From Flavihumibacter profundi (lineage in GTDB: Bacteria > Bacteroidota > Bacteroidia > Chitinophagales > Chitinophagaceae), in the NCBI RefSeq assembly GCF_020076305.1, contig NZ_JAIQXE010000004.1:372001-436000 (forward strand): a stretch of 64,000 nt of DNA, given 5' to 3'. The notes beneath the pieces are model-generated. The model saw nothing but the letters and a program-made list of their open reading frames with translations. It made no database searches and had not been told where the DNA came from. Every line of letters begins with the position of its first letter. Position 1 is the stretch's first letter. The position numbers and the translations under genes were made by a program. This document shows, piece after piece, positions 1-9,810 of the stretch.

Positions 1-435
1 AGTTAAAAATCCAGCATCGAACCCAAACTTACTGTTCATATTCAAATGCCTGCTTTTAATTTTTGGATATATATTGAATTAGGTTTAAAGGAGTTCGTAA
101 TCACAAGAAATCAAAGTCAATTTATAGCAATTCCATGTCCCCTATTTGTGCTCCGAGTTAACCAAACCCTTACCAGTTCAGCATCCCATCTGAAGTAACT
201 TTAAAACATACTAGCACTGTTCGTCAAAACCGCTCATTAATGAATATTACGTTTTCGTATTCTAATTTAAACATAATTATGGCTTCAAAAAACAACGTTT
301 TTTAATTGCGGACTTACACCTTTAACTGAACTTCAATATCCGTTGAAAAGTGGGCATCAATGTCATTTGAAGTCAAAACTTTTGGGGAGTGTCTATATAA
401 TGTAGTTCTGTCTATTTCATTTAAGGCTTGTAAGT
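1..435. other. intergenic, no supported feature
   Basis: No open frame with a convincing start or recognisable protein was found on either strand. The stretch lies downstream of the leftward sulfotransferase gene. I see no strong hairpin or repeat in it. Confidence 0.5.
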
Positions 436-1530
436 TTATAAAAACGGGTAATTCCAATGGTTAATAATGGGTTCCAATTTTTCTGTAACTACTTTCCTTT
501 CTTCTGCAGGTATTTCATGTTTTAAGCGAACAAACCTTTCCTGACGCCCGACAAAGGATCTCATCTCATTTTCACAATAACCGAAATCATCAAGACGGAT
601 CGTTTCATATATTTTTCGCATGCTTTCCAGCGGCTTTTGAATAAGTTCTTCATAGGGTATTTCAATCAATTGCCCCTCCGGTACCAGCTCCTTTTCCAGC
701 AAGTATCGATGCATCATTTTAGCATAAGTGTCCAGGATAACCGAACTGTCGTCAACCTTCCTGGCTCCTCCCAATGCAAATATTTTCTGGGTCACTTTCC
801 AGAATCGTTTATTGGAAACATAAACTTCATAAGGATTGCGATGAATAAAAATGAATTTTGCATCCGGGAAAAGCGAAAGCAAATGTTTTATTCTTGCAGT
901 ATTGGGAGGACTTTTAAGAACTAACTGTTTGCTTTGATTGGCCAGTGAGATTTTTTTGAGCAGAAAAATATATTCCTTTTTCCATGCTTCAAATTCAGAC
1001 GCTGGAATGTTTTCGAACAACACGTATTTGTGGAAATATTCATTCATCATATTCGGGAAGAAATAGCCCCATTGTGCTCCCCTGGGGTTTATAGATGTTG
1101 TCATCGTTGCATCTTCTTCACCGGGAAACCGAAAGGATAAGGGTACCCTGTGAACAGAATCGCGGAGTTTAAAAACACGACAAATGAATTCAAATACCGG
1201 TCCAAGTATTTTTTCACTGCTCAGCATTATCTCTGGTAAAACCATTTGAAAATTCGAATGATATCCCAGGCGATCGTCTTTTGTCAATAACTGATGGAGG
1301 TAAGAAGTGCCACTGCGGTAAAAACCGAGAATAAAAACAGGATCCTTTGTTATTGTATGTTGACTGATCTTTTTATTCTGAGATACCAGTTCTATCCAGC
1401 GTAAGGGTTCAAATAGTATTGTTTTAATTAACCAGGGCAGTATATTTTTTAATCCCTTTGTTGAAACCCCTCCATTTTCAAATGTAATTTTCAGGAAAGT
1501 ATAAATTGGCAAAGGGAAAAGCCGTTTCAT
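436..1530 (-). CDS. sulfotransferase family protein
   Basis: This 364-residue protein is a PAPS-dependent sulfotransferase of the Sulfotransfer_3 type. Residues 66-79 (FILGFYRSGTSYLH) form the 5'-phosphosulfate-binding loop with its GxxRSGTS pattern. Residues 225-240 (KFIFIHRNPYEVYVSN) carry the Arg and Ser that bind the 3'-phosphate of PAPS. No signal peptide is evident, so a cytoplasmic or membrane-associated enzyme is likely. The acceptor cannot be read from the sequence; lipid or glycan acceptors are usual in this family. It stands 96 nt beyond the ceramidase-like gene, in the same direction, and may be the last gene of that block. Confidence 0.8.
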   Translation of the reverse strand: MKRLFPLPIYTFLKITFENGGVSTKGLKNILPWLIKTILFEPLRWIELVSQNKKISQHTITKDPVFILGFYRSGTSYLHQLLTKDDRLGYHSNFQMVLPEIMLSSEKILGPVFEFICRVFKLRDSVHRVPLSFRFPGEEDATMTTSINPRGAQWGYFFPNMMNEYFHKYVLFENIPASEFEAWKKEYIFLLKKISLANQSKQLVLKSPPNTARIKHLLSLFPDAKFIFIHRNPYEVYVSNKRFWKVTQKIFALGGARKVDDSSVILDTYAKMMHRYLLEKELVPEGQLIEIPYEELIQKPLESMRKIYETIRLDDFGYCENEMRSFVGRQERFVRLKHEIPAEERKVVTEKLEPIINHWNYPFL

Positions 1531-1626
1531 GAAAACAGGTTTGAATTACCGCGATATAGTCCTATTGAAGGTATCGAAAAGTAGTTAAATGACCGATGCC
1601 ACCTTTGTTTTCCTGTTTTTTTATTT

Positions 1627-3021
1627 TTACCGCAACACTTTTTTTATCGCCTTCAGCAAAATCGCTTCCGTACCAGGGGAAACCCCAGATACAAGGTTAC
1701 TGGTTTCATAACCGCCCTGGGAATACGAAATTTTAGTACCGATATAACCAGGCCCGTATTCTTCATAAGCCGCAGTACAAACCTGTTCACCCGGTTTCAT
1801 AGCCTGGGCCGCTAACTGGTATTCGACAAAGCTTTCACCCGGAAGATTCAGCAACCATATTTTACCCAGGCGCAGCGAAGAAACATTTACTTTTTGTCCT
1901 GCTGCAGAACGTTCATACCATGCCAGTTTTTCCGCAGCCGCCATCTTTTCCGGGACAGAAGCCTTTTCATCAGATAAAGTAGCGCGCATATTTTTTTCAA
2001 TGAGGTTTTTGTTGAGCGGAAGTTTTACAGAAAGGCTTTTCCAGGCAAACGTATTACCGGTGACAGGTGTTTTTTTTGTCTGTTCCCATGCTTCCCGCAT
2101 AGCGGTTTCAATGCGGTTTGCCAATACCGGGCGATTCGCTTCAGACCCGTCATTGTACTTGCCGGCAGTAATATTTCCAGAAGCCCCATTGAAATGAATA
2201 TGTGGTAACCCATTTAATATTTTCTCCCTTGCATTGCGGGCTATGCCAATAAATTCACAGGTTACGTCACCCTTTCCATAATAGCTTTGCGGGTGCGTGG
2301 TGTAATAAGTCATTACCGCTATTGGCTGCAGGTTATTCCAGAAACTTACACATTTCAACCAGGGATCAATCAGTCCTTCAGGAGCTGCGATGGCAGCTGA
2401 ATCTGTTGTGCTGCTCCAGCGAATGATTTCCACCTTGCCATCCTTGCCAAGTATTCGCCGGTTAGATGCCACTTTTTCAACTTTTGCCTGCCCGAAACCA
2501 ATATGTGTAACGGGCTGTGCACTTTTAGCAGCTATCCTGACGGCATCGGCTACATGCTGTATTGCCGATTGGAGAAACGCTGTATCAAAATAAATCCCGC
2601 CCATTCCGTATTGTTCCAATATCCTGGCCATAGTGAAATCGCAATGCACACCATCATGCTGGTGCAGGGAATGTACAGAGACCCGGTCAACTGTTGTATT
2701 AGCTGCTTCTGCCAGCTTTTTCTGCCATATTTCCAGCCCTTCGTTCGCGATACCTATCCAGTCTACCGCACACAATACAACCGGCTTATCGCCTGAAAGA
2801 ATTACAACGCCCCTTGCACTAAGCGGATCCGTTATGGATCGGGCAACTGCATAGGCAACAGGGCTGCCAATGGGTGGAGTAACATCTGTATTAAAAACCC
2901 CTACCCGTAACTGTTGTGCAAATGAAGCAGGCACTAAAAACAGGAGCAATCCCCAAATCAAAAAAATAACCGGCACAAATACACGGCTCATATTTTTGCA
3001 GGTCGTTGAAATTGTCTTCAT
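1627..3021 (-). CDS. neutral/alkaline ceramidase-like exported protein
   Basis: The 464-residue protein has a signal peptide (about residues 12-36, ending SFAQQ) and then the neutral/alkaline non-lysosomal ceramidase N-terminal fold. The sequence VGVFNTDVTPPIGSP is the usual opening of that domain, and VHSLHQHDGVH holds His residues typical of its zinc site. It is shorter than full ceramidases (about 650-700 residues) and lacks the C-terminal domain. Bacteroidota encode many such short paralogues whose substrate is unknown, so amidase activity on ceramide is not assured. The HiPIP gene lies 21 nt upstream in the same direction. Confidence 0.75.
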   Translation of the reverse strand: MKTISTTCKNMSRVFVPVIFLIWGLLLFLVPASFAQQLRVGVFNTDVTPPIGSPVAYAVARSITDPLSARGVVILSGDKPVVLCAVDWIGIANEGLEIWQKKLAEAANTTVDRVSVHSLHQHDGVHCDFTMARILEQYGMGGIYFDTAFLQSAIQHVADAVRIAAKSAQPVTHIGFGQAKVEKVASNRRILGKDGKVEIIRWSSTTDSAAIAAPEGLIDPWLKCVSFWNNLQPIAVMTYYTTHPQSYYGKGDVTCEFIGIARNAREKILNGLPHIHFNGASGNITAGKYNDGSEANRPVLANRIETAMREAWEQTKKTPVTGNTFAWKSLSVKLPLNKNLIEKNMRATLSDEKASVPEKMAAAEKLAWYERSAAGQKVNVSSLRLGKIWLLNLPGESFVEYQLAAQAMKPGEQVCTAAYEEYGPGYIGTKISYSQGGYETSNLVSGVSPGTEAILLKAIKKVLR

Positions 3022-3042
3022 ACCGAATGTGTTTGATGCTTT

Positions 3043-3405
3043 TTATGATTTTCCCGATGGTGCCCAATAGGTGCAATAACCAGGTGCCGGGACAGTCCCT
3101 TTGAATAACTGGCACTTACCGCACTCTTTTCCGGGAGCAGGTGGTAACCAAAGTTTACAATTACCACAGTGCTTATCTGCGACTGGTGATTTTTTTACAT
3201 ACCCAAGTGATTCCCTTGCTTTAATATCGTCTTTACTCAGAACGGAATCATTGCAGGGATCATTTGTATCAACAACCCCATTTTCATTGGCAGGTTTTTT
3301 TTCCGGGGACTGGCATCCTGCTGAGAAAAATAATGCCCCCGCCAGGGTCATACCTGCGGCAATACATTTTTTAAAAAATAGCCTTCGTTCTTTTGACGCT
3401 GTCAT
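3043..3405 (-). CDS. high-potential iron-sulfur protein (HiPIP)-like, Tat-exported
   Basis: This 120-residue protein begins with a twin-arginine leader (KERRLFFKK, residues 5-13) followed by a hydrophobic stretch and a lipobox-like FFSAGC (Cys31). The mature part carries C80-x2-C83, C95-x2-C98 and C111 in a context (GNCKLW ... GYCTYWAP) that matches the HiPIP family, where four cysteines hold a [4Fe-4S] cluster that transfers electrons in the periplasm. There is one cysteine more than the canonical four. It sits between the ceramidase-like and propeller genes, 21 and 24 nt away, so it is probably co-transcribed and may serve as an electron carrier for an exported oxidoreductase. Confidence 0.75.
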   Translation of the reverse strand: MTASKERRLFFKKCIAAGMTLAGALFFSAGCQSPEKKPANENGVVDTNDPCNDSVLSKDDIKARESLGYVKKSPVADKHCGNCKLWLPPAPGKECGKCQLFKGTVPAPGYCTYWAPSGKS

Positions 3406-3429
3406 TGCTGTAAATATTAAACCTGCTTT

Positions 3430-5451
3430 TTATTGCTCCTGTTTCAATCCATTTGCCAGTCCTTCCCCGAACGCAGCCTGTATTTTCTTTTCACTTTTAA
3501 CGGCGGGGTCTGATAATAATTCCCTGAGGGCAACTATTTCTTCTTTTTTGTTCCGGGCGCCAGTAATGTAAGCAAACCAGTTTACAAATTCCACAGCACC
3601 GGGATTGCTGTCTTTCAGGAACAAACCCTGTTTTAATAATAATTGTAAAATCGCGGTGGAAGACCCTGTTTCAGAACTCAATACAGCTTTCCTGAATAAG
3701 GGCCTGCTACCGTATTGCCGGATTACATTTGCGAGTGCCTGAACAACAGCGGGCCCGCTATAATTACCAAGGCTGAGGCTTGCCTGCAAAACAACCTGAA
3801 CGGATGAATCCTTTATCATTTCCAGTACCTGCGGCAGGCATGCAGGGTAGCGTTCAGACAATATAATCGCCTGTTCGCGTATGCCTGGCTGTGGATCTTT
3901 CAAAGCTGTCCTGACATCAGCTTCCGTTAAAGCATCCAGGCCTTCCAGGGCATACAGGGCATGGATCCGGGCTTTCGGATCTTTGTTACCTGTAAACATT
4001 TTTTGCAGCAAAGGAATAACAGCAGTATCCTGCCTTTCTAATATTAACTGCTGGGCCTGCAAGCGCCACCATTGATTGGGGTGTGCAAGCAGGGCCACCA
4101 GCTTATCCGGCTTTTCATTCCTGAGGTTTGGAATAACTGCTTTTTTTGCTGAGGCTCCTGCCGGGAAAATGCGGTAGATCCTTCCGTAATTTTCTCCGTT
4201 GTTAAAATCCATATCCTTTTTCAGGTCATCCGGAATTGAAACAGGGGTTTCAATATGCTGCCGGTACATATCCAGTAAATATAAATAACCGTCGGGGCCA
4301 ACCGTAAAATTGACCGGCCTGAACCACGGATCTGTTGATGCCAGGAATTCCCTGTCCATTTCAGATCCTGCCCGCCTGGCTATAAATGCAGGATCATCAC
4401 TGCCTGCCACAAGCACATCCCGGTGTACCAGGTTACCAGCTACATCTCCTGTAAACACTGAGCCATAATAACTTTCCGGAAATGCATCCCCGCCGTAAAA
4501 CGTGCCACCTGATGCGCCTGTAAAATGGCCTTCTGCATATTCCTTTCTATCTAATTTCGATTCATCATAATCCTTTTGCCGGCGGTCACTTCGTTCCTTG
4601 CGCCAGTATGGTGGCGGTGTTTTTTGAAACACAACTGATGTATGACCCGAAATATCTTCATCAGCATTATCAGAAGGCAGGAAAGCGTGGCGATGCAGGT
4701 ATTTCCAGCCAATAGGCGCCTGCTGAATATGCAATGTATTCTGTGTATAAAAACGATGTCCCCAGTCATCAATAGCCATTCCAAACTGACCGGATCCGGC
4801 CACTTTTTCAAAAAGCCCTTTGTCCAGCCTGAACCTGAAATCACTTCCACCAACATTCACCGGAGGCATCCCGGGCTTCCTGAGAAAATGTATTTCCCCC
4901 TCCTGCCCGTTATTATTGGCATAGATCCAGTTATCAATTCCAAACCGAAGGCTTGTAATCTGTGCTTCTGAATTATTGGCGAAGAAACCGGTAAATAGCA
5001 CTTCCTTAGTATCGGAACGAAAATCGGCTGTTGTGTCTTTCAGGTAAACAATGTCCGGCGCCGCTGTAACGATCAGTCCCCCTTTCCATGGCAGCATACT
5101 TGTAGCACTTGGAAGTCCATCAGCAAAAACAATGGCAGTGTCAATCTTTCCGTCATTATCGGTATCCCTTAATACCCTGATCCGTCCCCTTCCTTTTCCC
5201 GGTTCCGGCTTATAGGGATAATCAGCCATTTCCAATACATAAACCGTTCCCTGTTCATCAAATACCATATCAACAGGAGATAACACATTGGGTTCCGTTG
5301 CAAAGGGTTCTATGCTGAAGCCCGGCATCAGTTCAAAATGTTTTATCGATTCCCGGGGTGAAAGAGCTTCTGCATAACGCTTCTGCCCACACGAAAGGAA
5401 CAGTATATTAAACGCAGCCAGTATTAATAATCCAGATTTTTCCAGGTTCAT
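3430..5451 (-). CDS. PVC-type beta-propeller/HEAT-repeat lipoprotein without cytochrome domain
   Basis: The 673-residue protein starts with a lipoprotein signal ending in LFLSC. Residues about 35-430 match the membrane-bound dehydrogenase-like propeller of the PVC-type family (FELMPGFSIEPFATEPNVLSPVDMVF; PVNFTVGPDGYLYLLDMYRQHIETPVSIPDDL). Residues about 450-600 are HEAT-like repeats. Family members usually end in a c-type cytochrome with CxxCH; this one ends after the HEAT part and has no CxxCH anywhere. It could rely on a separate electron carrier such as the neighbouring HiPIP. The GH20 gene lies 31 nt upstream. Confidence 0.75.
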   Translation of the reverse strand: MNLEKSGLLILAAFNILFLSCGQKRYAEALSPRESIKHFELMPGFSIEPFATEPNVLSPVDMVFDEQGTVYVLEMADYPYKPEPGKGRGRIRVLRDTDNDGKIDTAIVFADGLPSATSMLPWKGGLIVTAAPDIVYLKDTTADFRSDTKEVLFTGFFANNSEAQITSLRFGIDNWIYANNNGQEGEIHFLRKPGMPPVNVGGSDFRFRLDKGLFEKVAGSGQFGMAIDDWGHRFYTQNTLHIQQAPIGWKYLHRHAFLPSDNADEDISGHTSVVFQKTPPPYWRKERSDRRQKDYDESKLDRKEYAEGHFTGASGGTFYGGDAFPESYYGSVFTGDVAGNLVHRDVLVAGSDDPAFIARRAGSEMDREFLASTDPWFRPVNFTVGPDGYLYLLDMYRQHIETPVSIPDDLKKDMDFNNGENYGRIYRIFPAGASAKKAVIPNLRNEKPDKLVALLAHPNQWWRLQAQQLILERQDTAVIPLLQKMFTGNKDPKARIHALYALEGLDALTEADVRTALKDPQPGIREQAIILSERYPACLPQVLEMIKDSSVQVVLQASLSLGNYSGPAVVQALANVIRQYGSRPLFRKAVLSSETGSSTAILQLLLKQGLFLKDSNPGAVEFVNWFAYITGARNKKEEIVALRELLSDPAVKSEKKIQAAFGEGLANGLKQEQ

Positions 5452-5482
5452 TGCTTGTTAATTACGCCATTATTGTAAAATG

Positions 5483-7540
5483 CTATTCCAATTTAAAAAT
5501 TTCCTGGAACCTGCGCGTCCTGCTGCTTTCCATTCCATGGTCCCAGTAATCGCGCACTTTCCCTGAGAGGTTTCTCCAGAACAGGTATTCTGCATCAAAT
5601 CGTTGGGTGATCGTCCCCATTCTGTATGGCATGTTTTCTGAAAGCCATGACTGCCGGTATTCCTCTTTTATTTCGGTTGTATAATCCAGCATGTCCATTA
5701 TAAGGCCGTGAGGCGTTTCATTGATATCACTGTACCAGGAATCATCTTTCTTCTGCATGCTTTCATCCCAGCGGTCAACCATTTTCTTTGCCCATAAAAA
5801 GCGCATAGCCGTATATGAAAGTAACCTGCTGTTCACTAATAATGTTTTAATAAATGCGCTATCGGATGTACCGTAACTAAGCGCATCTGAAAGAAATTCC
5901 TCCGCAGTCTCTGCAGCAAGGCGGCTCTTTTCATAATCCGCCAGGTGCTCTTTAGTATGTTTCAGGGTATAGGGCAAAAAAGGATTGATCCACATCCGTG
6001 TTTGGGTTTGCCCGAGACATTTTCTGAGATACACCTGTGATTCGGCAAGTTTCTTAAACGCTCCAGCCATCTGGCCCGCAATCCCGGGAAAATTAAGCTG
6101 CGCATATTCCATTATGAATTCATTTCTTTCAATTGGCGTATTTTGCCATGCGGTAACAGATCCATAGGCCATAAACATCCAGTTATTCCTTAACAGGGGT
6201 TGTACGGCATCTGTCCATACGGAGGTGATATATCCCTCTGCTTTATCCTCCCGGGCTGCCTTAATGCATAAATCAATATTGTTCCAGGTAGTTTCCGTTG
6301 GATAGAGATGCGCCCATCCATCAACAGCGGACTGGATAAAAAAAGGCATCTTTTCTTTCACAATTGGCTTAATCCAACCCCTGATGGACAAAGGGTCGTC
6401 TGAATAATCCCATACCACAGGGATAACCTCTTTGGGAAATTTAGAAATGATACCAGGATAATTTTTTGATATATCCGTCCATACCATTACCTGTTTACCA
6501 TAGTCCTTAAGTTCCTTAGTAACAAATACCAGGTGATCGAGGTAAAGTTGTTCAGGCTTAATGCTTTTTGCAGTTTTTGATAATCTTTCCGTTTCCCAGG
6601 TTTCATCAAAACCCACATGTATGAAGGGGCTCGGGAATAGCATAGCATATTGCCTGATCCAGTCTTTCAGCAAGGATTGTACCGCCGGCTTACGGGGATC
6701 AAGATCATGGCCATACTTACCGATACCAAGGTCTGCATATTTTTGAAGCCTTAGCAATTCATGGAGGTGGCCATAAAAATTCACAAATGGTATTACATCT
6801 ATATGTCTCTCTTTACCGTATGCAATGATCCGCCTGATCTGTTCCTGGGTATATTTTGCATTATAATTTATCAGCGGATATCCTTTCATCTCTATGCTTA
6901 CTTCATTGTAGAAATAATATTGATTGATTTTCCATCTTGCTAAAAAATCAATCTGGCTTTTAATTTCTTCTTCTGTCAGTAAGCTTCCATGCGAAAAATC
7001 CATCATTATACCCCTGTATGCAAAAGCAGGATAATCTTCCAGGCGTGCTTCGGGCAGGTAGGCACTATTCCCGTCCTGAACAATAAGTTGCCTTAAGGTT
7101 TGGAGTGCATAATAAGTGCCGGCATCAGATTTCGCAGTAACAAGTATTTTATTTCTGGTGATATTTACCTGGTAGGCTTCCCTCGAACCTGCCCCCGCCG
7201 TTTCACCAGGCAAAGGAAGATCAGTACCTGTATGTTCACAGCTGAAGACGATCAGCGGAGTTACTGCATCTTTATCCCGGGTGGAAGTGAGAGGGATTCC
7301 TGTTCTGTTTTTTACATATTCAACAAATTGGCCGATAGCCTGCTGATCAGCTGCAGTTAAATCACCGGTAAACAATATACCGGCACCGGATAGTTGAAAT
7401 TTATTTTTTCCATATTCGGCCTTCTGCGGCGCTGGCAGCAGCTTCGGGCCCTGGGCATACAGTAATGACTGGCTGCCAATCATTAACAGCAACAGAAAAC
7501 AGCAGTACCTTAGTTCAGGGATTACTTTATTTTCATTCAC
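5483..7540 (-). CDS. GH20 beta-N-acetylhexosaminidase, exported
   Basis: The 685-residue protein has a signal peptide (cleavage near LLYAQG), a GH20 N-terminal domain (PKLLPAPQKAEY onward) and the catalytic TIM barrel from about residue 170. FIHVGFDETWE carries the catalytic pair Asp312-Glu313; the Asp orients the substrate N-acetyl group and the Glu is the acid/base. It removes terminal GlcNAc or GalNAc from glycans in the periplasm or at the surface. The C-terminal 200 residues are helical and not assigned. It is in a leftward run with the alkaline-phosphatase-like gene 36 nt upstream, which suggests glycoconjugate breakdown. Confidence 0.85.
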   Translation of the reverse strand: MNENKVIPELRYCCFLLLLMIGSQSLLYAQGPKLLPAPQKAEYGKNKFQLSGAGILFTGDLTAADQQAIGQFVEYVKNRTGIPLTSTRDKDAVTPLIVFSCEHTGTDLPLPGETAGAGSREAYQVNITRNKILVTAKSDAGTYYALQTLRQLIVQDGNSAYLPEARLEDYPAFAYRGIMMDFSHGSLLTEEEIKSQIDFLARWKINQYYFYNEVSIEMKGYPLINYNAKYTQEQIRRIIAYGKERHIDVIPFVNFYGHLHELLRLQKYADLGIGKYGHDLDPRKPAVQSLLKDWIRQYAMLFPSPFIHVGFDETWETERLSKTAKSIKPEQLYLDHLVFVTKELKDYGKQVMVWTDISKNYPGIISKFPKEVIPVVWDYSDDPLSIRGWIKPIVKEKMPFFIQSAVDGWAHLYPTETTWNNIDLCIKAAREDKAEGYITSVWTDAVQPLLRNNWMFMAYGSVTAWQNTPIERNEFIMEYAQLNFPGIAGQMAGAFKKLAESQVYLRKCLGQTQTRMWINPFLPYTLKHTKEHLADYEKSRLAAETAEEFLSDALSYGTSDSAFIKTLLVNSRLLSYTAMRFLWAKKMVDRWDESMQKKDDSWYSDINETPHGLIMDMLDYTTEIKEEYRQSWLSENMPYRMGTITQRFDAEYLFWRNLSGKVRDYWDHGMESSRTRRFQEIFKLE

Positions 7541-7576
7541 CGGACATCATTATTTATTTATCAGCCCAAGGCTCGT

Positions 7577-8704
7577 TTAATGCAATACAGTTTCGACCGG
7601 GGGTAATATTTTTTGTGGTGCAGTAAAATGGAAGCCCAGCAATTCAGCCATGGTAGCAGCCAACTGGCCCTGGTAAATTTGCATAGGTTTTGTTACTTCC
7701 CCGGATGGTTTTGTATCAGGACCAATTACAGCAAACCAGATATTTTCTGCATGATCAATTTTAGGGCCATGGGAAGTCCATTCATCATTCACTCCCCTGC
7801 CGTGATCGCAGGTAATGATCATGGTGGTTTTGCCTTTATATTCGGGCATCGACTGCAGCAAGGACCACATATCCGCTATCATAGCATCTTCTGCATGAAC
7901 GGCGCCCAAATACATATCGTATAAGCCCTGGTGCGCAAAGGCATCTGTTTCCCCCAACGGAATATACAATACTTTCGGGCGATAGCTTTTCAGGTATTCC
8001 CTGGCAGCAAAATAAGTAAGCAGGTCGGGCCGTTCCTCAATTGGTTTAGCAGTAAGCCGCTGCATATCATTCAGCATTTTCATCTGGGGCGTATTAAACG
8101 GCAAAGAATCAAAGTTGGCATTGACAATAAGTCCATTCCGCCACTTATTTAATACATAAGGAAACAATTCGGAGGTGGAAAAAGTGGCCACTTTGCCCTG
8201 GTAGCCCTTCTGTTGATTAATAAATTCAAAAACATTTATGTTCTTGTTTTTGATGAGCAAATTGGAATGGATTGCGGTATCGGGATTCCCGGTAACCGTT
8301 TCGCTGAATCCGGGATAGGTAAGTTTATAAGGATTAGCCACATCCACATAATTGCCAAGCTCCCGGTTTCCGTAGAGCTGTCCCTTTTCTGCAATAGTAG
8401 TCCAGAAAAAAGGCATTAATTTTTTCCTTCTTTCTGCTTTATTTATACCCCCATATGTATTTTCCAGGTCTTTGGGTTCCTTTGTAAACTTACTATTATG
8501 GAGAATGCCTGAATCAATGCCGCCAAAAATTTCCTGCCAGCGCATACCATCCAGGGCAATCATAACTATTCTTTCGGTTTTCCTTGCGGATGGCTTTGTT
8601 GCGCCCTGCGTTTTGTTTGTTTTCTGGGAATAAACAGTTAAAAAGCACCCAAAGAAACACAGCGAAATCATGAGGCGCTTAAGGAGAAAAAATCTTGTAC
8701 TCAT
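7577..8704 (-). CDS. alkaline phosphatase superfamily hydrolase, exported
   Basis: This 375-residue protein has an N-terminal signal and then MIALDGMRWQEIFGGIDSG, the first metal-binding strand of the alkaline-phosphatase/sulfatase superfamily. MIITCDHGRG (Asp-His) and the later His in WTSHGPKIDHAENIW complete the two-metal site. There is no CxPxR sulfatase signature, so a phosphatase, phosphodiesterase or phosphonate-type hydrolase is more likely than a sulfatase. It is the first gene of the leftward block running down to the sulfotransferase. A 6-bp inverted repeat (CCGGGT ... ACCCGG, 8737-8763) lies just upstream of its start and may be a leader structure. Confidence 0.75.
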   Translation of the reverse strand: MSTRFFLLKRLMISLCFFGCFLTVYSQKTNKTQGATKPSARKTERIVMIALDGMRWQEIFGGIDSGILHNSKFTKEPKDLENTYGGINKAERRKKLMPFFWTTIAEKGQLYGNRELGNYVDVANPYKLTYPGFSETVTGNPDTAIHSNLLIKNKNINVFEFINQQKGYQGKVATFSTSELFPYVLNKWRNGLIVNANFDSLPFNTPQMKMLNDMQRLTAKPIEERPDLLTYFAAREYLKSYRPKVLYIPLGETDAFAHQGLYDMYLGAVHAEDAMIADMWSLLQSMPEYKGKTTMIITCDHGRGVNDEWTSHGPKIDHAENIWFAVIGPDTKPSGEVTKPMQIYQGQLAATMAELLGFHFTAPQKILPPVETVLH

Positions 8705-8898
8705 TTCAAATTATATTAAAAATCATTACATCCATACCGGGTTACTGTAATAGCAATACCCGGGCATAGTGAGTTTTGCCTCTTTAAGAGATAAATCCCT
8801 GTTTGCAATACTCACCCGGACGAACAATTTTAAATGAGCCAGGCCGGGACCACCATCAATATATCAGGTAAGCGTACCAGATGGTTTCCCGGATTTCC

Positions 8899-9189
8899 TT
8901 AATGGGCAGCATGCTCCCGCATATAGTTCCTGATGGCGGTATGGTAAACGGATGCCCCCTTTTTCACTTTATAGGCCGCTTTCTTTTTCGGGTCGCGGAT
9001 AATTCCCTGGGCATAACGGACAGCCTCACCAAATATGAACTTGTATTTAAGCTGCTCCTCCGAGGGTTTTACATTGGACATATCGGGGTACTTGCTGGCA
9101 AATGTCTTCCCTCCCCGTGTACGATACACAATTTGTTTGGCAATGGTTCCCGTCATACCAAGTGTCAGTGCATTGTTTGCTCTTGCCAT
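8899..9189 (-). CDS. conserved small basic protein of unknown function
   Basis: This 96-residue basic protein starts MARANNALTLGMTGTIAKQ and contains IVYRTRGGKTFASKYPDMS. I recall similar short proteins in Bacteroidota, without an assigned function. It has no signal peptide or membrane segment. The many Lys and Arg residues would suit nucleic-acid binding, but that is only inference. The direct-repeat array at 9247-9279 lies 58 nt upstream of its start. Confidence 0.6.
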   Translation of the reverse strand: MARANNALTLGMTGTIAKQIVYRTRGGKTFASKYPDMSNVKPSEEQLKYKFIFGEAVRYAQGIIRDPKKKAAYKVKKGASVYHTAIRNYMREHAAH

Positions 9190-9246
9190 AATTTTTTCCG
9201 GAAAGGTAAGCTAAAGACAGCATATTCTGGGCATTTTCGCCCTATT

Positions 9247-9318
9247 ATCTTACGTTTATCCTACGTTTATCTTACGTCTTTAACGGCTTTAGCGCAGCAT
9301 TATCAGGGCATTATCTAC
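9247..9318. repeat. ATCYTACGT tandem array followed by an 11-bp doublet
   Basis: Three 11-bp units (ATCTTACGTTT, ATCCTACGTTT, ATCTTACGTCT) occupy 9247-9279. After 17 nt, two more 11-bp units (GCATTATCAGG, GCATTATCTAC) occupy 9297-9318. A second array with the same TCCTACGT core and the same following doublet arrangement is at 35427-35502. The 11-bp spacing places each unit about one helical turn from the next. Confidence 0.85.
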
Positions 9319-9380
9319 CTACACCGCTATTATTTTCAATGATTTGGGGTATTCGAAACGGGGGTTGCCGGCTGCAACTC

Positions 9381-9770
9381 TTATACTGCAGGTTTTTTTA
9401 TAAACATACCCTTATAATACCTGCGGTATGCATATCCCAGAAACAGGTTAGGCACGATAAGGAAAACGCCCATTAACCAGCCGGATGGGACTAAAATGGT
9501 ATGAAACAGGAATACATTCAAACTGATCGGGAACAGCACCACAGCAAAAAAAGGTGCGAACCGGTTAACCAATAAGGATAGACCACCAACGACCTGGATG
9601 GTTTTCATCATGGGATAAATATATCCGGTACCTATCAGGCCCGCTTTTAAAGCCGCTGCATTACCGGTATGCATGGGTTGATAGGGAATAAAATGCAGGA
9701 AATAATCCAGGCCGAACACCAGGTAAATAAATCCAAGGAGGACGCGGAAAATCGTTGTTGCATTTTTCAT
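9381..9770 (-). CDS. DoxX-like small integral membrane protein
   Basis: The 129-residue protein has about four hydrophobic segments (LLGFIYLVFGLDYFLHF, IQVVGGLSLLVN, FFAVVLFPISLNVFLFHTIL, LMGVFLIVPNLFLGYAY) and the DoxX/SURF4-like order with a conserved G-L near the first helix. DoxX-like proteins are often linked to redox or thiosulfate oxidation complexes, but function here is unknown. A strong terminator-like hairpin stands between 9815 and 9843, in front of the start. Confidence 0.6.
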   Translation of the reverse strand: MKNATTIFRVLLGFIYLVFGLDYFLHFIPYQPMHTGNAAALKAGLIGTGYIYPMMKTIQVVGGLSLLVNRFAPFFAVVLFPISLNVFLFHTILVPSGWLMGVFLIVPNLFLGYAYRRYYKGMFIKKPAV

Positions 9771-9810
9771 ATGAGGATAAATCTACTGCTTAAACTGTAC
9801 TGGCAATTCG

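Noticed and set aside
302-470. Minus-strand open frame past the sulfotransferase stop (ending EVQLKV)
   Set aside because: It overlaps the sulfotransferase end, has no start and resembles no family I know; likely chance.
8737-8763. CCGGGT ... ACCCGG inverted repeat as terminator
   Set aside because: No T run follows on either strand and the loop is 15 nt, so it was mentioned only as a possible leader structure.
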